Source: Caenorhabditis elegans (taxonomy: Eukaryota > Nematoda > Chromadorea > Rhabditida > Rhabditidae). From it: DNA of 64,000 nt. The DNA is taken from assembly GCF_000002985.6 (NCBI RefSeq), contig NC_003280.10:11280501-11344500 (forward strand), written 5' to 3'. The position numbers and the translations under genes were made by a program. Shown here piece after piece: positions 24,872 to 38,900 of this stretch. The notes beneath the pieces are model-generated. The model had not been told where the DNA came from and did no database searches. It saw only the letters and a program-made list of their open reading frames with translations. The stretch's first letter is position 1. Each line of letters opens with the position of its first letter.

Positions 24872-25917
24872 TTCGACCTTATTATATATGTTGTTTTCTA
24901 TGTTTCATCTCTCTCCTCATCATGCCCTATTCACATTTTTGTTGTTTGATCCTGTGTGATATTAGTTTCAAGTTATTTGGGTTCCCAGTGCTCTTTTACT
25001 ATTTGATGTGTGTCTAGCTCGTTTTGTTGAATTTATTCTTTCAAATATGCCCCTTTTCACCCTCTCTGATGATCTCACTTCGTTGTTAAATACCTTACTA
25101 CTTCAATTTCTACTACATGAAACCCATCTACATATACATCTCTCTCCAGTACAAGTCTATTGACAAAATGAATAATTCCCGAGAAAAAAGAACGCGCAAA
25201 AGATGAGAAATGGATTGCAACAACATCAACAAACAAGGCAGCTTCCCCATCCCGCCTGCTGCGCACCACACAATTGCTCCACTCCTGCGCTTCTCCCGGA
25301 TTGCACACTGTCTGGGAGTGGTCGAATCTCTGCGTCTCGCCAATTCACACACTCTTCGTGTCCTCTGTTTGTCCGCCTGACCTCACTTTAGTAGATGTCT
25401 CTTTTGAATACCAGTTTTCTATGCCCAAAATTGGGAAAACTTTGAAATTGGCAAATTGTAAGGTTTTTCACAAAACTTAAAAAACACTTCTATATTTACT
25501 GCTAATCAAATAAAAAAATCTTAAAAACCACCGGTGGCGTAGTGGTTAATTATTTTGCTGCCGCTCAGACGACGCCAGTTCGACTTTTACCATCTTCTGC
25601 CACAATTACGGTTACTCGTATTCATCTTCTCACAATTATCCACACCGTCATTTGTTCCTTTTCTCTTCCGTATCTCATATTTTCCTCCCTTTTCTTCTCA
25701 TATTTCATTCACTTGTGATCCTCCCTTCCTCTTTTCAATGGACGAGTCTTGCAGCAAAAACCAAAACTCTTATGAATTTTTCATGCCATATCCCTTTTAA
25801 ATAGCTCAATTCTCGGAAGAAACCGTGTGTATGTACTTATGCTGCTGACTTTGACTTTAAATTTGTACTTTTGAATATGGAATGTATGATGATTTCAGAT
25901 CAAAACTGTATGTGCAC
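24872..25917. other. Spacer samp-1 to first rsf-1 exon
   Basis: It contains the samp-1 3' end, pyrimidine-rich sequence and a tRNA-like fragment at 25528-25600. A short open stretch near 25738-25800 has no splice support. No other gene is visible. Confidence 0.55.
25528..25600 (+). repeat. tRNA-like fragment (possible SINE or tRNA pseudogene)
   Basis: The sequence tggcgtagtggtta fits the tRNA A-box and agttcgactt, about 32 bases later, fits a B-box, the spacing expected of a pol III internal promoter. The acceptor stem cannot be formed and the anticodon arm is poor, so it is not a working tRNA. Confidence 0.45.
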
Positions 25918-28900
25918 ATGCTTCGGTCCGTTGTAAATAATAATGATAAAGCTAAAGGTGAGTTTTCAAATTTTTAATTTTTGTTTTTATTAAACAACAG
26001 GAAAAATTTTAAAGGTTGTGTCAAAACTGTCAGGCATTTTGACTTTTCTAGGCCACTGACCATATTAAATGGTTGAGAAAACATATATATATAAAAGTTA
26101 GATTGAAAAAGAAAGTTTTAGTGAGTTGCCTAATTTTCCAAAACGTTTTTGTAAATTGCCAAATTTTTGCCGATATTTTGGCAAATTGCCAATATTTCTA
26201 GCAGGGATTTGGTAAACTGCCAATTTTCCAAAACAAATTGGCAAATATTTTAAAAGTGAGGACTATTTGGGTAATGTCGAGAATGTCTGCAAATTTGAAC
26301 CCATTAGAATGATTATATGATAACAATTTATACATGGTAAAATACAAAACTCGTAGAAAAAAAGAAATTTTTTGTTCAACTTCCAAAATTATGATCATTT
26401 TTTGACTGTAAATAACAATATTTGAAAAATTTGTTGAAAAGTTTTGCTAAATTATTTTGGGCATCTTAGACGTCTGTCGACACCATGACTATAACTACAA
26501 CTACTACAACTACAACTATAACTACAACTATAACTATAACTATAACTACTATAACTTACTTATGTTAGACACTATGGACACTATAACCGGTTTTAACAAT
26601 TTTTCGACTTACGATACTCCTTCCAATTCTCAACTGCGGTCCTGACATTATCTGTTCAAAAAACGAATCATAAACTGGAACTCCACCAATTTCCAACTTT
26701 AAAGTTTATCAACAAAAAAACAGTAGCTCAGATCTATATCAAAAATTGCACGCGATGAGTTTCTGCACAACGAGCACGTTTCGTTTACAACATTTCACTC
26801 TCCTCATTTTTTATTGACAATCAGTTGAAAGTGAAGTGACAAGAGAGAAAAGAGAACACTCTTTCTGTGTGGGGCAAAAGATAGCAAAAAGCCTATAGAT
26901 ATCAGTGAAAGCAAAGAAAAAAGAAGAAGAAGTTTTCAGAGAGTGAACAAAGTGTCCGTGTGGCGACTGACGACCCAACCTACCAATCATACGCCTTCCA
27001 ACCGTCGACATCTTCATCTAACATTAGGTATGTGAAATCTGATTGAATTTCTAATGTCTTATAATGTCTGCGTATCCCCCGCGTCCCATCCAACTTATCG
27101 ATCCTCGGTTCTACTCGATCATAAGGTCGTTTCTTTCGTTTTCACTTTTTTCCAACTGGACTTCAGGTGCTCAATGGATCTCGTTTGTCATGTTTTAATG
27201 GGTACACAACTTAGTCTATTTAGATTTATTCCCATAGTTAGGCCGAACTGAAGTAGATGCTAACGATGCGTCGATGCACCATGTGTTACTCCCAACTTTG
27301 ACAGCTCATACCTCCACTATCTTTGGTTTTATCAAAAAACTGTCAACTAACAAAATACTTATTGGTTGTTTCTCTATAACTTTGTAGTTTTAATTTTTTT
27401 AATATCTTTAAATTGAATTGAGATATAAGTCACCAAAGTACAGTGGCCTAGCCACAAATTTTATATTTTCTGGGAGTTTATATAATATCCAAAAAGATTT
27501 GCATCTGAGCTGATAATCTTCGGCTATATTGACGTATATGCAGTGCCAAGCACACTTTTTTTCTGGATTCAAATCTCTCTTGCAAGACGTTTGCGGAAAT
27601 TGATGAAAATGAGAAAACATATGTTTTGATAAAACGGAAACATTCAATTATCTCTCTCTGCTTGACTGCCTTTTCAATTTTCCTATCTTTTCATGATGAA
27701 ATCTTCATTTTCACGAAAAACCTACTAAATGTTTATCAATTTGATATATGTTTATTGATTTGGAATTTTCGCAATATATTATACAGCGGATAAACTTTCA
27801 CATTTTTAATGTTGCACTTCATAATTAATGTTCTAGAGTATTATTCAGCGTTTGTCAATACTATACGCTAAAATTAAGGCAAATGGAAGGGACACCTTTA
27901 GGCGTTCGTGCCTACCTACCTACTTGGGTGCCAGGCGCATGCCAAGAGCTGCGTGATAGGATTAGCTAAGTACGACGTTCCGCGAAAATCACCATGGAAT
28001 GTAGACGCAACTCTATACCTACCTACCTACTTACCTACCTACTTACTATCTAGGTACTTTGACCTCAGTTTTTGGCTTGTTTTTTACAGTAATACACTTC
28101 TGAATTAAATAATGTGTTTGACATTTCATATATTGTGCAGTAGGAAAGCATGTATACACTTAGTAGGGGTAGGTAACTTTGAAGGCAGGCAAACTTTTTT
28201 GTTCCTTCTGGTTATTTAATTTAAGAGTTTTATAGAACCCAATTATTACCCAATTCATCCTTTATAAACCACCGATAATTTCCTCATAAAACCGTTCACT
28301 AGCTCTTCACCATTTGCATCCTCGACCCTTGACATTCTGCGCCACCCAAACGACCATCTGCTCTTTTCAATTTCTTTCTCTACCCACACTCCACCACTTC
28401 TCGCACTATTTCCTGTCACCAAAGAGCATCATCCACACTTTCACAACCAAATTTTTTTTCTTTCCAGCTGGTTCGGAGGTCTTCGAACAAAACTCTCACA
28501 ATTGAGTCTGTTTCCCGATTGGATGTCACAGTTGGGAATAAAATCGGACGACGAGAAAATGGTGGGTATTTTACCTATTTTTTAGTCTATGTGTGACAGG
28601 ATCCAGTGGGAAAAGGTGATGAGATGATTGAGTGTTGCAGGAGACATCATCGACAAGTAGCCCACAAAGTGAGCAATCAATTGGCGAGTACGATGAGAGT
28701 ACACTCGTCTTTAGGCCAGTACAGCTTGATCATTTTGGTGGAGCAGGGCAGGAGGATGATGGAGAGCAGGTTGATGTACGTTTTTTAAAGCGCAGTTCAG
28801 AGTTCAAATTCAAATATTTGAAAATAAAAGAAGACTGTTATAATTGTCTGAAAAAGTGTCAGAGAATGTACATAGATTAGTCAATTAAGGCAAGCCTTTA

Positions 28901-31305
28901 AAATTAGGCCCTCATAATTGATAATGCAAATATTGAAACTTGAACTTTTGTAGAAGTTGAACTGATGAAAATTGCTTGAAAAATACTAAAACAGACTAGC
29001 AGAATGTGTTGACATTTTACACATATTTGAAGTCGACCGTCTATTGTATATTTTTTCCTTTTTTTTCCAGATCTGGGATTTCGGCGCCACATTTCTCGCC
29101 GATTTGGATTCGAACCACGTTTGGAATGATACAATAGAACGGCAACACTTTGGCCCTCTGAAAGACCTGATAACAACTGGAGGAGGAGCAAATAAGATAA
29201 ATAATCACAGTTTCAAAACACATTCCCTACTACATCCAACATGGTGCGACAAGTGCGGAGATTTCATTTGGGGTATTCTGAAGGAAGCGCTCAAGTGTGA
29301 ACGTAAGGGTTTTTCTATACATAGTTGGGATTGGGGAAAATAAGGAACATTTTTGGAAATATTCGCTCAAATTGAAAATTTCCCTAATTTTTATTTGGAA
29401 AATTTTGGTACACAAAAGTAAAAAAAAAAAACTCACATTTTGACGGCAGCGACTAAGTTGGTAATACTGATTTTTTGGTAAGTTTTGAAATAATAGATAA
29501 TATTCAAAGTCTTGGTTTATTCCCGAATGCAGCCCCACCTGTAAATTAAACATTTTCAGATTGTAACTACACCTGCCATGCAAGATGTCGTGACTTAGTG
29601 ACCCTTGACTGTAGATCTCCTGGAAGCTCTCTCGCTTCTTCAACTGAATTTGACTCAATTTATCCACAACTTGACGGTACTCTCGGAACCATTCCAAAAG
29701 GTCTTATTCTTCCACCAGCAATGAGCTCTAGCACTGGATCTGATAAGGAAAACGGCAATGGAAATTCAGCAGGGATTTCAGCAGAGAATCCAATTTTTTC
29801 CGTGAAAAATTCCTTTACATTACCCAAATCCTTTTCACCAGTTGATAGTCTCAGGACGAAAGAACCAAGTGCTCCACCAGAGTCCAGATATGCCACGTTA
29901 AGAGTTGTGGAAAGATATGTAAAGGAAGATACACCATTTGAGTGGACTGATGAGTACAAGGAAATGGATCTCGAACGGAAAATCCATTCCTATAACTCTT
30001 TGGCAAAGGGAATGGAAATCACATTACATGAGGACGGTGTCAACTTTGGAGGTCACATTCATGTCAATATGAATTTGAGCCGACCGATTAGTGTTGTTCA
30101 AGGAGTCATTCCACCAACTGTTTATGATGTTGTGAATACTGCAAAGTCGACGGCAAAAACCACATCTTTAAGAACAATTACTTCATTTTTCTTACCGAGA
30201 AACACTGCAAAAGTGATAAATATCGATAGCAAGACAACTGCGAGAAAAATGATTGTAACACTGCTGAAGAAGTTCCGAGTTGCCGATAACCCGAGGAAGT
30301 TTGCACTTTATGAGTGCGAACAGATTACTGATGAGGCTACATGTACATTGAACAGTAAGTAAAGGTTCTGGAAAGTGTCAGAATTGTAGGAGAAGTTTTT
30401 GAAAACACATTGAAAATTTGGCAAAATTTTGGTAAATTGCCAAATGTTCGGTAAATTTTTAAAAAATTGACAAAATTTGATTAATTTCCCAATTTACCAA
30501 AACTTAGGTAGTTTTCCAAATTAGACTTTTGGTTAATTGCCAAATGTTGAAAGAAAAATGTAATAAATTGTCAAACTTTTAAAAAGAAAATTTTCGTTCT
30601 AAAAACTGTGTATTCAGATTAACCCAATTGTTGTTTTCAGGAAAGCTAACGAGAATATCTGACGACGCGTGTCCTCTAAAAGTTGTGCTCAATTGGCAGA
30701 GCCCACATTGTGGCCGAGCTTTGGTGTTGCAGGAAAACGACACTGGTGACATTCTGGTATGCATCTTTTCTTTTCTTGATTGCAATTTCGTATTTTAGTG
30801 GGACGCTTTTGAAATTCCCGAATTGGAAAACTTCTTGCGAATTTTGGGAATGGAGGAGAAGCAGTACGTCTTCCAAACTCAACAGAAATATCAACAATAC
30901 AGGTGAGAGGAAAAACGTCATGGGCAAAAGCTTTAGCAAATATTGACAAGTGCACTTAACCGTCAGGTGTTTTCATTTTCAGGTATCATCTTGATGCGGA
31001 ACTCCGTCAACGAGGTCATTCGGTTCCCGATGCAGCCGCGCAGCCGATGGTTCAGACCAATCCATTTTTAGATGAAGAGGTAAGACGTAACAAGTGGCTG
31101 AACCTGTGTAATGTCAGCTGCTATACCTGTCTAACTCTACAAACACCATATTTTCCAGTTCCTTCGCAACCAGGATGAGTATGGAACATCAGACAGTATG
31201 CTCTTCTCGGGAACAATCAAGAACGCTATCATGGGAGAAGACCCGGACTATGTGAATCTCGAGTATCTCAAGAAACAAAATATGGACCAGTCAACGAATT
31301 TGTAA
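25918..31305 (+). CDS. rsf-1: RASSF-family protein with C1, RA and SARAH domains
   Basis: Ten exons (25918-25957, 26940-27027, 28468-28561, 28641-28775, 29071-29302, 29560-30354, 30641-30756, 30799-30902, 30983-31079, 31159-31305) join in phase to 615 residues. The core is firm: a C1 zinc finger at about residues 165-216 (HSFKTHSLLHPTWCDKCG ... CRDLVTLDC), a Ras-association domain at about 400-495, and a SARAH helix from about 502 (FEIPELENFLRILGMEEKQY), ending in an acidic tail. RASSF proteins bind Ras-like GTPases and MST/Hippo kinases. The first three exons were inferred because their phases fit exactly (1, 2, 0); other 5' ends are likely, since introns of 982 and 1440 bases separate them. 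I recall the locus as T24F1.3. Confidence 0.88.
26488..26558. repeat. (ACTATA / ACTACA) microsatellite
   Basis: About 70 bases of tandem 'actata', 'actaca' and 'aactac' units inside the first rsf-1 intron. Confidence 0.85.
27270..27455. repeat. Palindromic repeat, family A copy in rsf-1 intron 2
   Basis: It carries 'aactttgacagctcatacctcc', 'ggttttatcaaaaaactgtcaactaac' and 'gagatataagtcaccaaagtacag', the two halves of family A. In this copy both halves are recognisable but diverged. Confidence 0.65.
27895..28190. repeat. CCTACCTACCTA / AGGCAGGC repeat cluster
   Basis: 'cctacctacctacttgggtgcc' at the left, a run of ctacctacctactta at 28015-28060, and 'gtaggggtaggtaactttgaaggcaggcaaac' at the right form an imperfect inverted pair. 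It belongs to the dispersed AGGCAGGC family. Confidence 0.6.
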
Positions 31306-32066
31306 ACATTTCATAACAATGTATTATTCCATTCTTTCCTCACTTTGTACGGATTTCCACAAACTCTACTACAGTTTCATTTTTGATGTCACTTTTCTCC
31401 CATCCAATTGGCTATAGAATAAAATACTTTGTAATTTAAATTGAACAGAATTTCAAAATATCAGAGACAAAAGATCAGAGAAAACGGTGATCCGCGCCAA
31501 CTAGCCGTAGATCGGATCCAACGAGGTTCAAAAGCTCAATAGTGTAACCATGTCAAGTTTTGGACTGAACTTGAGAAAAAGTTGGCGCCAAATACCGTGA
31601 TGAATTAAAAATTTTGATTCTTAGATGTCTGAAGTTTCCTTAATTCTAGTTCTAGATTCCAAAATTCTAAAAACTTCAAAATATTCGAGCTCCAATGTTA
31701 CCAAATCATTTCAAAAGGCTTGAAAACATCCAAAATCAAGGTTCGAAAATTTCTTTACGTTTCGGATTTCAATTCTATTTATAAACGACTAAACACCTTT
31801 GCTTGATCCTCCACAATTTACGAAAAAAATCAGAATGCAAAAACAATGCAACGAGATCCGTAAATGGTGGCTCTCTCTGCCTCTCTCTCTGTCCGTTTTC
31901 GGATACAATAGACTGCAGGCTCACGATTTCGCACCGTCCGGACACTGTCTCTCTCTACCGCCTTTTATTTGCACTGGCTCTTGGAGCAACAACAACAACC
32001 AGAGCAGCCCCTTGCTCTTGCGAAGCTGCTGCTCTCCAGTTCAAGAAATATGCTCCTCTGAGAAAA
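31306..32066. other. Spacer rsf-1 to the small single-pass gene
   Basis: No gene is seen. The frame upstream of the next ATG stays open back to 31803 but has no in-frame ATG, so I do not extend that gene. A run of aacaacaacaac lies at about 31988-31999, and tctctctgcctctctctctg lies near 31871-31892. Confidence 0.55.
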
Positions 32067-32771
32067 ATGACCAGCGAACCGATTATTGACGAATACGACG
32101 GTGGTCCGACGACATGGGAACAGCTAGTTCCGGTGTGCATTCTGACGGCTATTCTACTTATTTTACTTATTGCCTGCCTCAAAGAATGCCACTTCAAGTA
32201 CAATAGACGCAAGGTGAGAGATTTTTGTTTTTTTTTGTTGTTGAATGGTGCCTCCGTTATTTTAGGTGTCCGGTTACTTTTTACTTTTTAGTTTTTTTGA
32301 CAATTCTGTTTTCCATGGAGATCCACAAAAATGCTGCCTACTTCTCTGATATGTGGCGTAAAATCAAGAGCTTGGTATTTGTGCAATATACTAGATTAAG
32401 CTTACCTTCAGTGCTGTCAATTCAAGCAAATTCAAGCACCCGACATATTTCGGTTTAGCGACTGACTATCGAATTAGGCATTAGATAGACAGGTGCCTTC
32501 ATAAAACCGCCACACTTCTGCATCTGACATCAACTTTTAAAGTTTGGATACTCGCTTAGTCTATGATTTAAATGTACATTGTAGTTATTTAATACCTAAA
32601 AGTTTTTTTGACACAAAATTTTTATTAAATTCTGGACTCATTTTTTTTGGAGTTTCACATTTTCTAATTCTCAATTTTCAGACTCCTGAACCTCCACGAG
32701 ACCTTGGACCTCTTCCAAAAATCACGGTGACCAATGGTCGGACCGGCGAAGAGCGTGTCATCCAAGAATGA
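32067..32771 (+). CDS. Small single-pass membrane protein, function unknown
   Basis: Two exons, 32067-32213 and 32682-32771, encode 78 residues. An acidic N-terminus (EPIIDEYDGG) leads into one hydrophobic helix at about residues 21-38 (VPVCILTAILLILLIACL). A short basic stretch (KYNRRK) follows, then a proline-rich tail ending in GRTGEERVIQE. The basic residues after the helix suggest a cytosolic C-terminus. I recall it as T24F1.4 and know no function. An AATAAA lies 20 bases after the stop. The gene ends 222 bases from the convergent EGF-type gene. Confidence 0.75.
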
Positions 32772-32993
32772 AGAAAAATCTACGCAGAAAAATAAAATCT
32801 AATTTATTGTTATTCCAAATCTCGACTAATGAAACGTTCATTTATTACATATTTTTAAACAATCAATTCAGTAGATTTTTATAAGAAAAATTTCGATGGG
32901 AATTCGTAAGAAAATAACTCGTAACAAGCATACAAAGTGAATTGAAGCACAGGGAGGTTAAAAAAGTTTTTGTTGAGAGAGAGATTTTTTAAT

Positions 32994-35900
32994 TCAAGAA
33001 GAGTATGGAGGCGGCTGATCCTTAGCGATATCATCATAACGAGGCGGTTTTCGGCTCTGTATGTAGATACGGACTCTAGAAAATTGAATTATCACTAGTG
33101 ATCTAAAAGCTTTGAGTTGACATTTTAACCTACCTGTAAATCAAAATGACCACCATCAGCAAAATTAATATCGCGATTGCGATTAGGATCGGCTTGATTA
33201 AGATTGGAGGAATACGAATTGGAAAATCGCTTGCAGATGTCACTCCCTTCAAGGGCTGACGGTCACATGATTCACCCCAATAGCCTGAAATTTTATTATG
33301 CTTTAGAAATGGTTCTGCATCAGTTTGGCAACTTTCTACAGTACTCCTAGTTACACCTAATTACTGAAAGATTACTAGGAAGAAAGTTAAATTTTTAAAT
33401 TGTGTTACCTGGCAAGCACGAAATACAAAACGGCGGCGAGTAATAGTTGTGGCAATTGCAAAGTTTTGTAGCGGGATTCGCCCGGCCATGCACACAAATT
33501 GGCCAGTCACATGCGGCGCCGGTCCAGTGTGGAGGGCAGTCTGAAATTTCTGAAATTTCTGAAAGCTTCAAAAAAAACCCTTCAACCCCTTTTCCAGAAA
33601 GAGTTCCCTAACCTACTAGGTACACAAACCGAACTCCCCGAGGAGAAATAAAATTGAAAAAAAAGGAAAACAAAACTTACTAGCCATTTCCTCAAGAGCT
33701 TCTTCTTCGTTTTCTTGTCTGCTTAGCCGAATGAAATGGAAAAGATCTGCAAAGTTTTGGAGCATGAGACAATGTGAAATTGGGCGTACGAAGACGAAAA
33801 GGAATAAAAAGAAGCAGGGGAGGCAGAGAGGCACCAAAAAGTCGCCGTTTTTAATATTCTAGACATGACATGCACAAAGAAACACCCAGAGGGGAAGAAT
33901 TAAGCAATGCTTTATATGGAGCCACCTGATTTTGAGAGGTAATTGGTTCTTTGATTTCGAGTTCATTTTAAAGAATAGGTTCTAGGAATTTAAAATTGTT
34001 TCTATATTTCCAGCTATTCAAAGAAAAAGTTTATGAAAACGTTAAATATACAATGCACTTTTCGAGAAAAGCTTTTCTCCAAGTTGTTTGATTTATTACT
34101 CTAGAAAAAACTTTCTTATTTGAAAATCACTGGTCTCAAGTTTTTTCCGCATATATGTTTCCATTTAGCTTTGAAAAAAAATTCGAAACAATTCGAAAAA
34201 AGAGGTGATTTTCACGGTAGGCCTACCTGTCTGTCTCAAGTCTACCTGCCTGTCTCATACCGTGAAGCACGATATTTTCTGAGAACCGCAAGCACAGTAT
34301 CGGAATAATAAACAACTGTTTCAGTTGGTTAATAGGTTTAGGTAGACGTAGGTCACCTTGAATGCAAGCAGTCATAGAAACCTAGGCAAATCGAAAACGA
34401 AAACACGCTCTTTAGAAACCAACCGCGTGTACTCTACGAGGACTCAATAAGTTACACGAACCCTGAGAAAAAACAATCAATTTTAGTAAACGCAAAATAT
34501 GTACGTCAACTACGCTGGCGCAAATTCAAATTTGCTTAAAAAACGGCTCCAACAATTTATTTGTAAAAAAATAACTAAAACTAAGCTCAACCCATCCAGG
34601 CGTCAATAAAATAATAAAACAGTAATATGCTCGGAACTCCCCCTTCGAAAAAAAAATCCTCTTTATTATTCATTTGTTTTGACACAACAACAAAAAGAGA
34701 CACATCCATAAAAAACACATTTCAAAATGAATGGGAAGGAGTGTTCAACCCATAAATCTGTTGGCTTTATGAGGTCTTGTGTGTGAGCCACCGCCGGGCT
34801 CCAAGCACACGGATAAGCCGAGATTTGTAGTATAGAACTGGTGTACTGACACCTTTTAAGAAAGGGGATAAATGGTAGAAAGTGGTGGTGTCCGTAAAGG
34901 GCACCTATTATTCTCTATTTCAGCACCTCAAGACTGCTCGCCCTGAACTCGAGAAACGCATAGAAAAAGCACGGAAAAGAAAAGCATTCTGCAAATTGGT
35001 TTCGCTACTCCGTTTTTCTTTCAATGTGACACATACACACATACACAACGGAACTGAATAATGTAGAAGAAGACATTCTCTGGTGTACTTTGTTCAAATA
35101 GTTTAAGATGGATATTCAGAGTTTAGAAATGCCTCAAGCCCGCCTGCCTAGTGGGCCTACACGCATGCCTACCGCCTATTTTCTTTATTCGCAAAGGTGT
35201 GCGCATCGTATCCATGCCCAATTCTATCAAACTTTCAGCGAATTTATTTAAATATAGTCGCTGAAAGCTTGATGGAACATGGAGATAGGCAGGCAGCCAG
35301 GCAATTTGTTTACTAGAAAATCTTTAAATATGCCAGAATAATTTTAATACATATCTTTAAAATTATCATGAAAATTAAAATTAGCCAAAAAATGTTCGTT
35401 AGAATTTTTTTCAAAAAATCTGAAATTCCAAATGTACTTAGCCGTAAATCACAAGGAGAAACAACCAAAAGAAGCAAAAATTGAAACCCAAGAATAGAAG
35501 AATATGTCTCGAATTACATGAACTCTGAAATCTAACAAGTCTTCCTTTCGGAGCTCAACTTCCGAGATGTCCTAAAAACGCCCACGAGGAGAAGCTGTCA
35601 AGTCATTCAAGAAGCTGATAAGAAAAGGGAAGACGCGACTAAAAAGTGATGTGAGTTGAGGAAAAGTGGAAGCCGGAAAACCAAAAAATAGAACAAAAAA
35701 TCTCGGTTTGTTCCCGGAATAGTCGTCGAAATTGAATTGGGTAAGGAAAATAAGAAAGTAAGAAATAATACAATTTCAAAAAAACAAAAAATTAAATTGG
35801 AGGAAAAATTGAATTCCAGTTATCAGAATTTTTTTTGTGAACTGGTTTAGCTGTAAACAATTTTTTTTAATTAGAATCAGATCAAAAACTTTAAAAACGA

Positions 35901-38900
35901 CGAGGTTATTGATTTACTATCTAGTGATCTGAGGTACTAGCGATCAAAAACCTTCCAAAAATAAAAGAATTCTCAAAATTCTGGTCTCTAAATTAGGAAA
36001 AAAATAAAAAAAAAATAAAAAAAATTAGGAAAAAATGCAATTTTAGGACAGTTCTACAGTAGTTGCAAACTTGGATGCCAATAACAATCCGGTCAAAAAC
36101 TGGGGGAACAAGCGAACTGATTGATGATAATCAGATTTTTGCCAGCCACCAATAAAAATAGAATAATTTCCGGAGAGACCAGAGAGAATCAATCTTTTTT
36201 CTCTCGTCTCAAAGCTCTCTTATATCCGTTAGCACATATGCACATGGTGCAATGAAATGAGAAAAATGATAGACGGAAACGATGAGTTTCAAGAAGCCGG
36301 GTGGAGAAGAAATAAATAAAAAAGAGAAACATATATCCCGAGAAGAAGATTCTCCAAAAAAAACTTTGTTATTTGGTTTGTAAGGAAGGAAGGATGTGAG
36401 TAGTGAGTAACAGCAAAAAGTTTTTTTGGGAGGGTGGCTGTTAGTCTCCGCGAAAAAAAGTTGTCTTCAAGAGAAACTGAGAGCCTCTTTCTCTCTCTGT
36501 TTCTGTCTCTGGATATCAATTGCCGGGTGCTTCTGGGCCAGGAAGCATTCTGCCTTTTTTTCATTTTCCGGTGCCATCGAGCACTCAATTGATGCGTAAT
36601 AGGATAATCCATTGTTAAATGAAAATGAATGGCAGAAGAATGTGCTAATGAAAATGTGACATTTACACGTTTTCAGTCGAACGAACAATTGAGTGGATTA
36701 ATCGTGGATTAATGAGGAGGCACCTGACCTAGACACACTTTTATGAGCTCGCAAAATTTTTTTCTGACCAAGGACTAGGTAAAGAAAAATAGGAATATTT
36801 TGACTTAAAATTTGTTAGTATCAAATATATTGTAAATTCAATTTCTCATGTAATCAAATAACTACATCGATAATATTTTGGGGTAAATTTTAATATCAGC
36901 ACCAAAGATCCCAAGAAGCACACCTATTTATGTTTCAGATCTGTGCAAATTGGAAGGGTTCAAACATGCGCCAGCGATTTAAAATTATTTAAATGATCAA
37001 TTTTTAATAAATCTTCCAGCTTTCCAAGCGGTGGCTGGAAATTTTCAGAAATTGTATAAACACTATGTATACGATATTCCTATTGGAGCCCTACCATTGA
37101 GCAAACCTTTAAAAAAAAATAAATTTTTCACTTACTTTCACTTTCTACTTTCACTTTCACTTTTAAAATTGGTCACAGGTTAGTAGTCGAATTATGGATC
37201 AAAGTTGTACTTTCTAGAGTACGAATAAGACAAAATATTGTTCAAAAACGTTCCTAAAGCTGTCATTTTATTTTATTGACACTGTCAATGGAAAGTTCAT
37301 ACCGTAATTTTGGAAATTTTAAAGAGGTTTCCACCAATTTCACGTTTCTTCTAGAAAGTCTAATATTGATTTTTTAAGTTTCAATACATTTTCGATGAAT
37401 TTAAAGACAATTCCAATTGGTGCTAATGCAAATCAAAAGTTGTGTTTGAAAATTATTTTGTCAACTGTGACTTGGTATTTCTAATGAAATTTTGCAAAAA
37501 TGAGCTTGACAATTCAATATAATAATGAAATTCATTTAATTTAAAAGATTTTATTAGAAAAATGTTCAGAAACTGATAAAAACTTATAACATACCTTTAT
37601 GTGTACAAAAATACATTTGCAACTGTCAGAAACGTTAGCAATTTTGTTTAAAAATTGGTGAAGTTGAACAAAAAACAAAAATAAATTCAGATACCTTCAA
37701 TCGGCTCTGCTTTTATAGGTACTTCTCAGAAATTCTGGAATCTTAAATTCTACTATAGCTGATATCAGAATACTTAAATACACAGAATACTCAAGCCACA
37801 TTTTTCAAATTCTGACGATATTTTTTTGCTGCAAAAACCCCAAAATCACGAATTGCAAGAGGATGAAAAAAAAAACACTGAAATTGAGCAATGTTTAACA
37901 AAAATGTATGTTTGATTTTGATAAGTGTCTTGGGGATGGAACATTTGAAATATAAAGTAGACAAATATCTGCGAGGGGTACACTTGATTTGATATATACT
38001 TGTAGAAAAAAAAAACAACAAATCCCATCGCAACATAAGTGCACTTTTTGTGGAAATACTATGTTGAAAAATCGAAAAATTTTTAATTTTTCCGTAGGGG
38101 TTCAAACAAGCAGCATTATAGATTTTTTTCAAAAAAAATCTAATTATTTGTGGAAAATTTGCCCGATTTACAGAAAATATTTTCTAGTGATTTGTTGTAA
38201 TTTTCGGGCATGTTAGACTATGTAAATTTAGGTCAAACCTCCACTGACGATATTTTAATATTTAATTTGAAAAATAAACTGAAAATTTTAAAATACACAG
38301 ATATTATAGGTTTAATTTTAATTTTTTTAATGTTCGACAATCAAAAACTTGGCAATTTGCCAAATTGGAAAGTTGCCATTTTTCAACTTTTTGGCAAATC
38401 CGGCAGATCAACCATTTACAGATTTTCAGTACTTCTGGTGACCAAGCCTGTTTCAGAATATTTTTCTACAAAGCTATACATACCTATTGTTGGGAAAAGA
38501 AAAAGGCGTCTTTGTTTTGTGCTCAGATCTCAACTCATCCCAAGAGTTGAAAAATGAAAATCAAACCCTGAAACTGTTGATGAACAATTATTTTGCCATT
38601 TGGAAATTTTTAAAAACAATTAAAAATCAGAAATGGCCGTTATACCTGACAAATTTCTTATGTGTCCTGAATACAATTTGAAAACTGGAACTTTCAGAAA
38701 CGTAACTAACTACAAATTGAAAACAACAATTGAATCTTTTATTAGTATCAAAATATCAATTAAGAATCAGACGACGAATGACAAAAAATCGAATAGTGCT
38801 CACAATTTCAAATTTCCCCTCGAAATATAAAAGAAGGATAATAATAATAAAAATATAAATAAAAGAGTTTGTTTGGTTGTTTTTTGTGTCTAACATTGGT

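Noticed and set aside
26488-26558. Tandem units that might suggest a CRISPR-like array or protein repeat
   Set aside because: Simple six-base microsatellite without spacers, inside an intron of an animal gene.
31803-32066. Upstream in-frame extension of the small membrane protein, resembling a signal peptide
   Set aside because: The frame is open but has no ATG, so the first ATG at 32067 is the supported start. The leucine and alanine run comes from low-complexity repeats.
33616-33837. A hydrophobic N-terminus for the EGF-type gene at 33837
   Set aside because: It starts at TTG, not ATG, and lacks a promoter. Splicing from the signal-peptide exon at 39177 into 33746 fits in phase and gives a normal secretory start.
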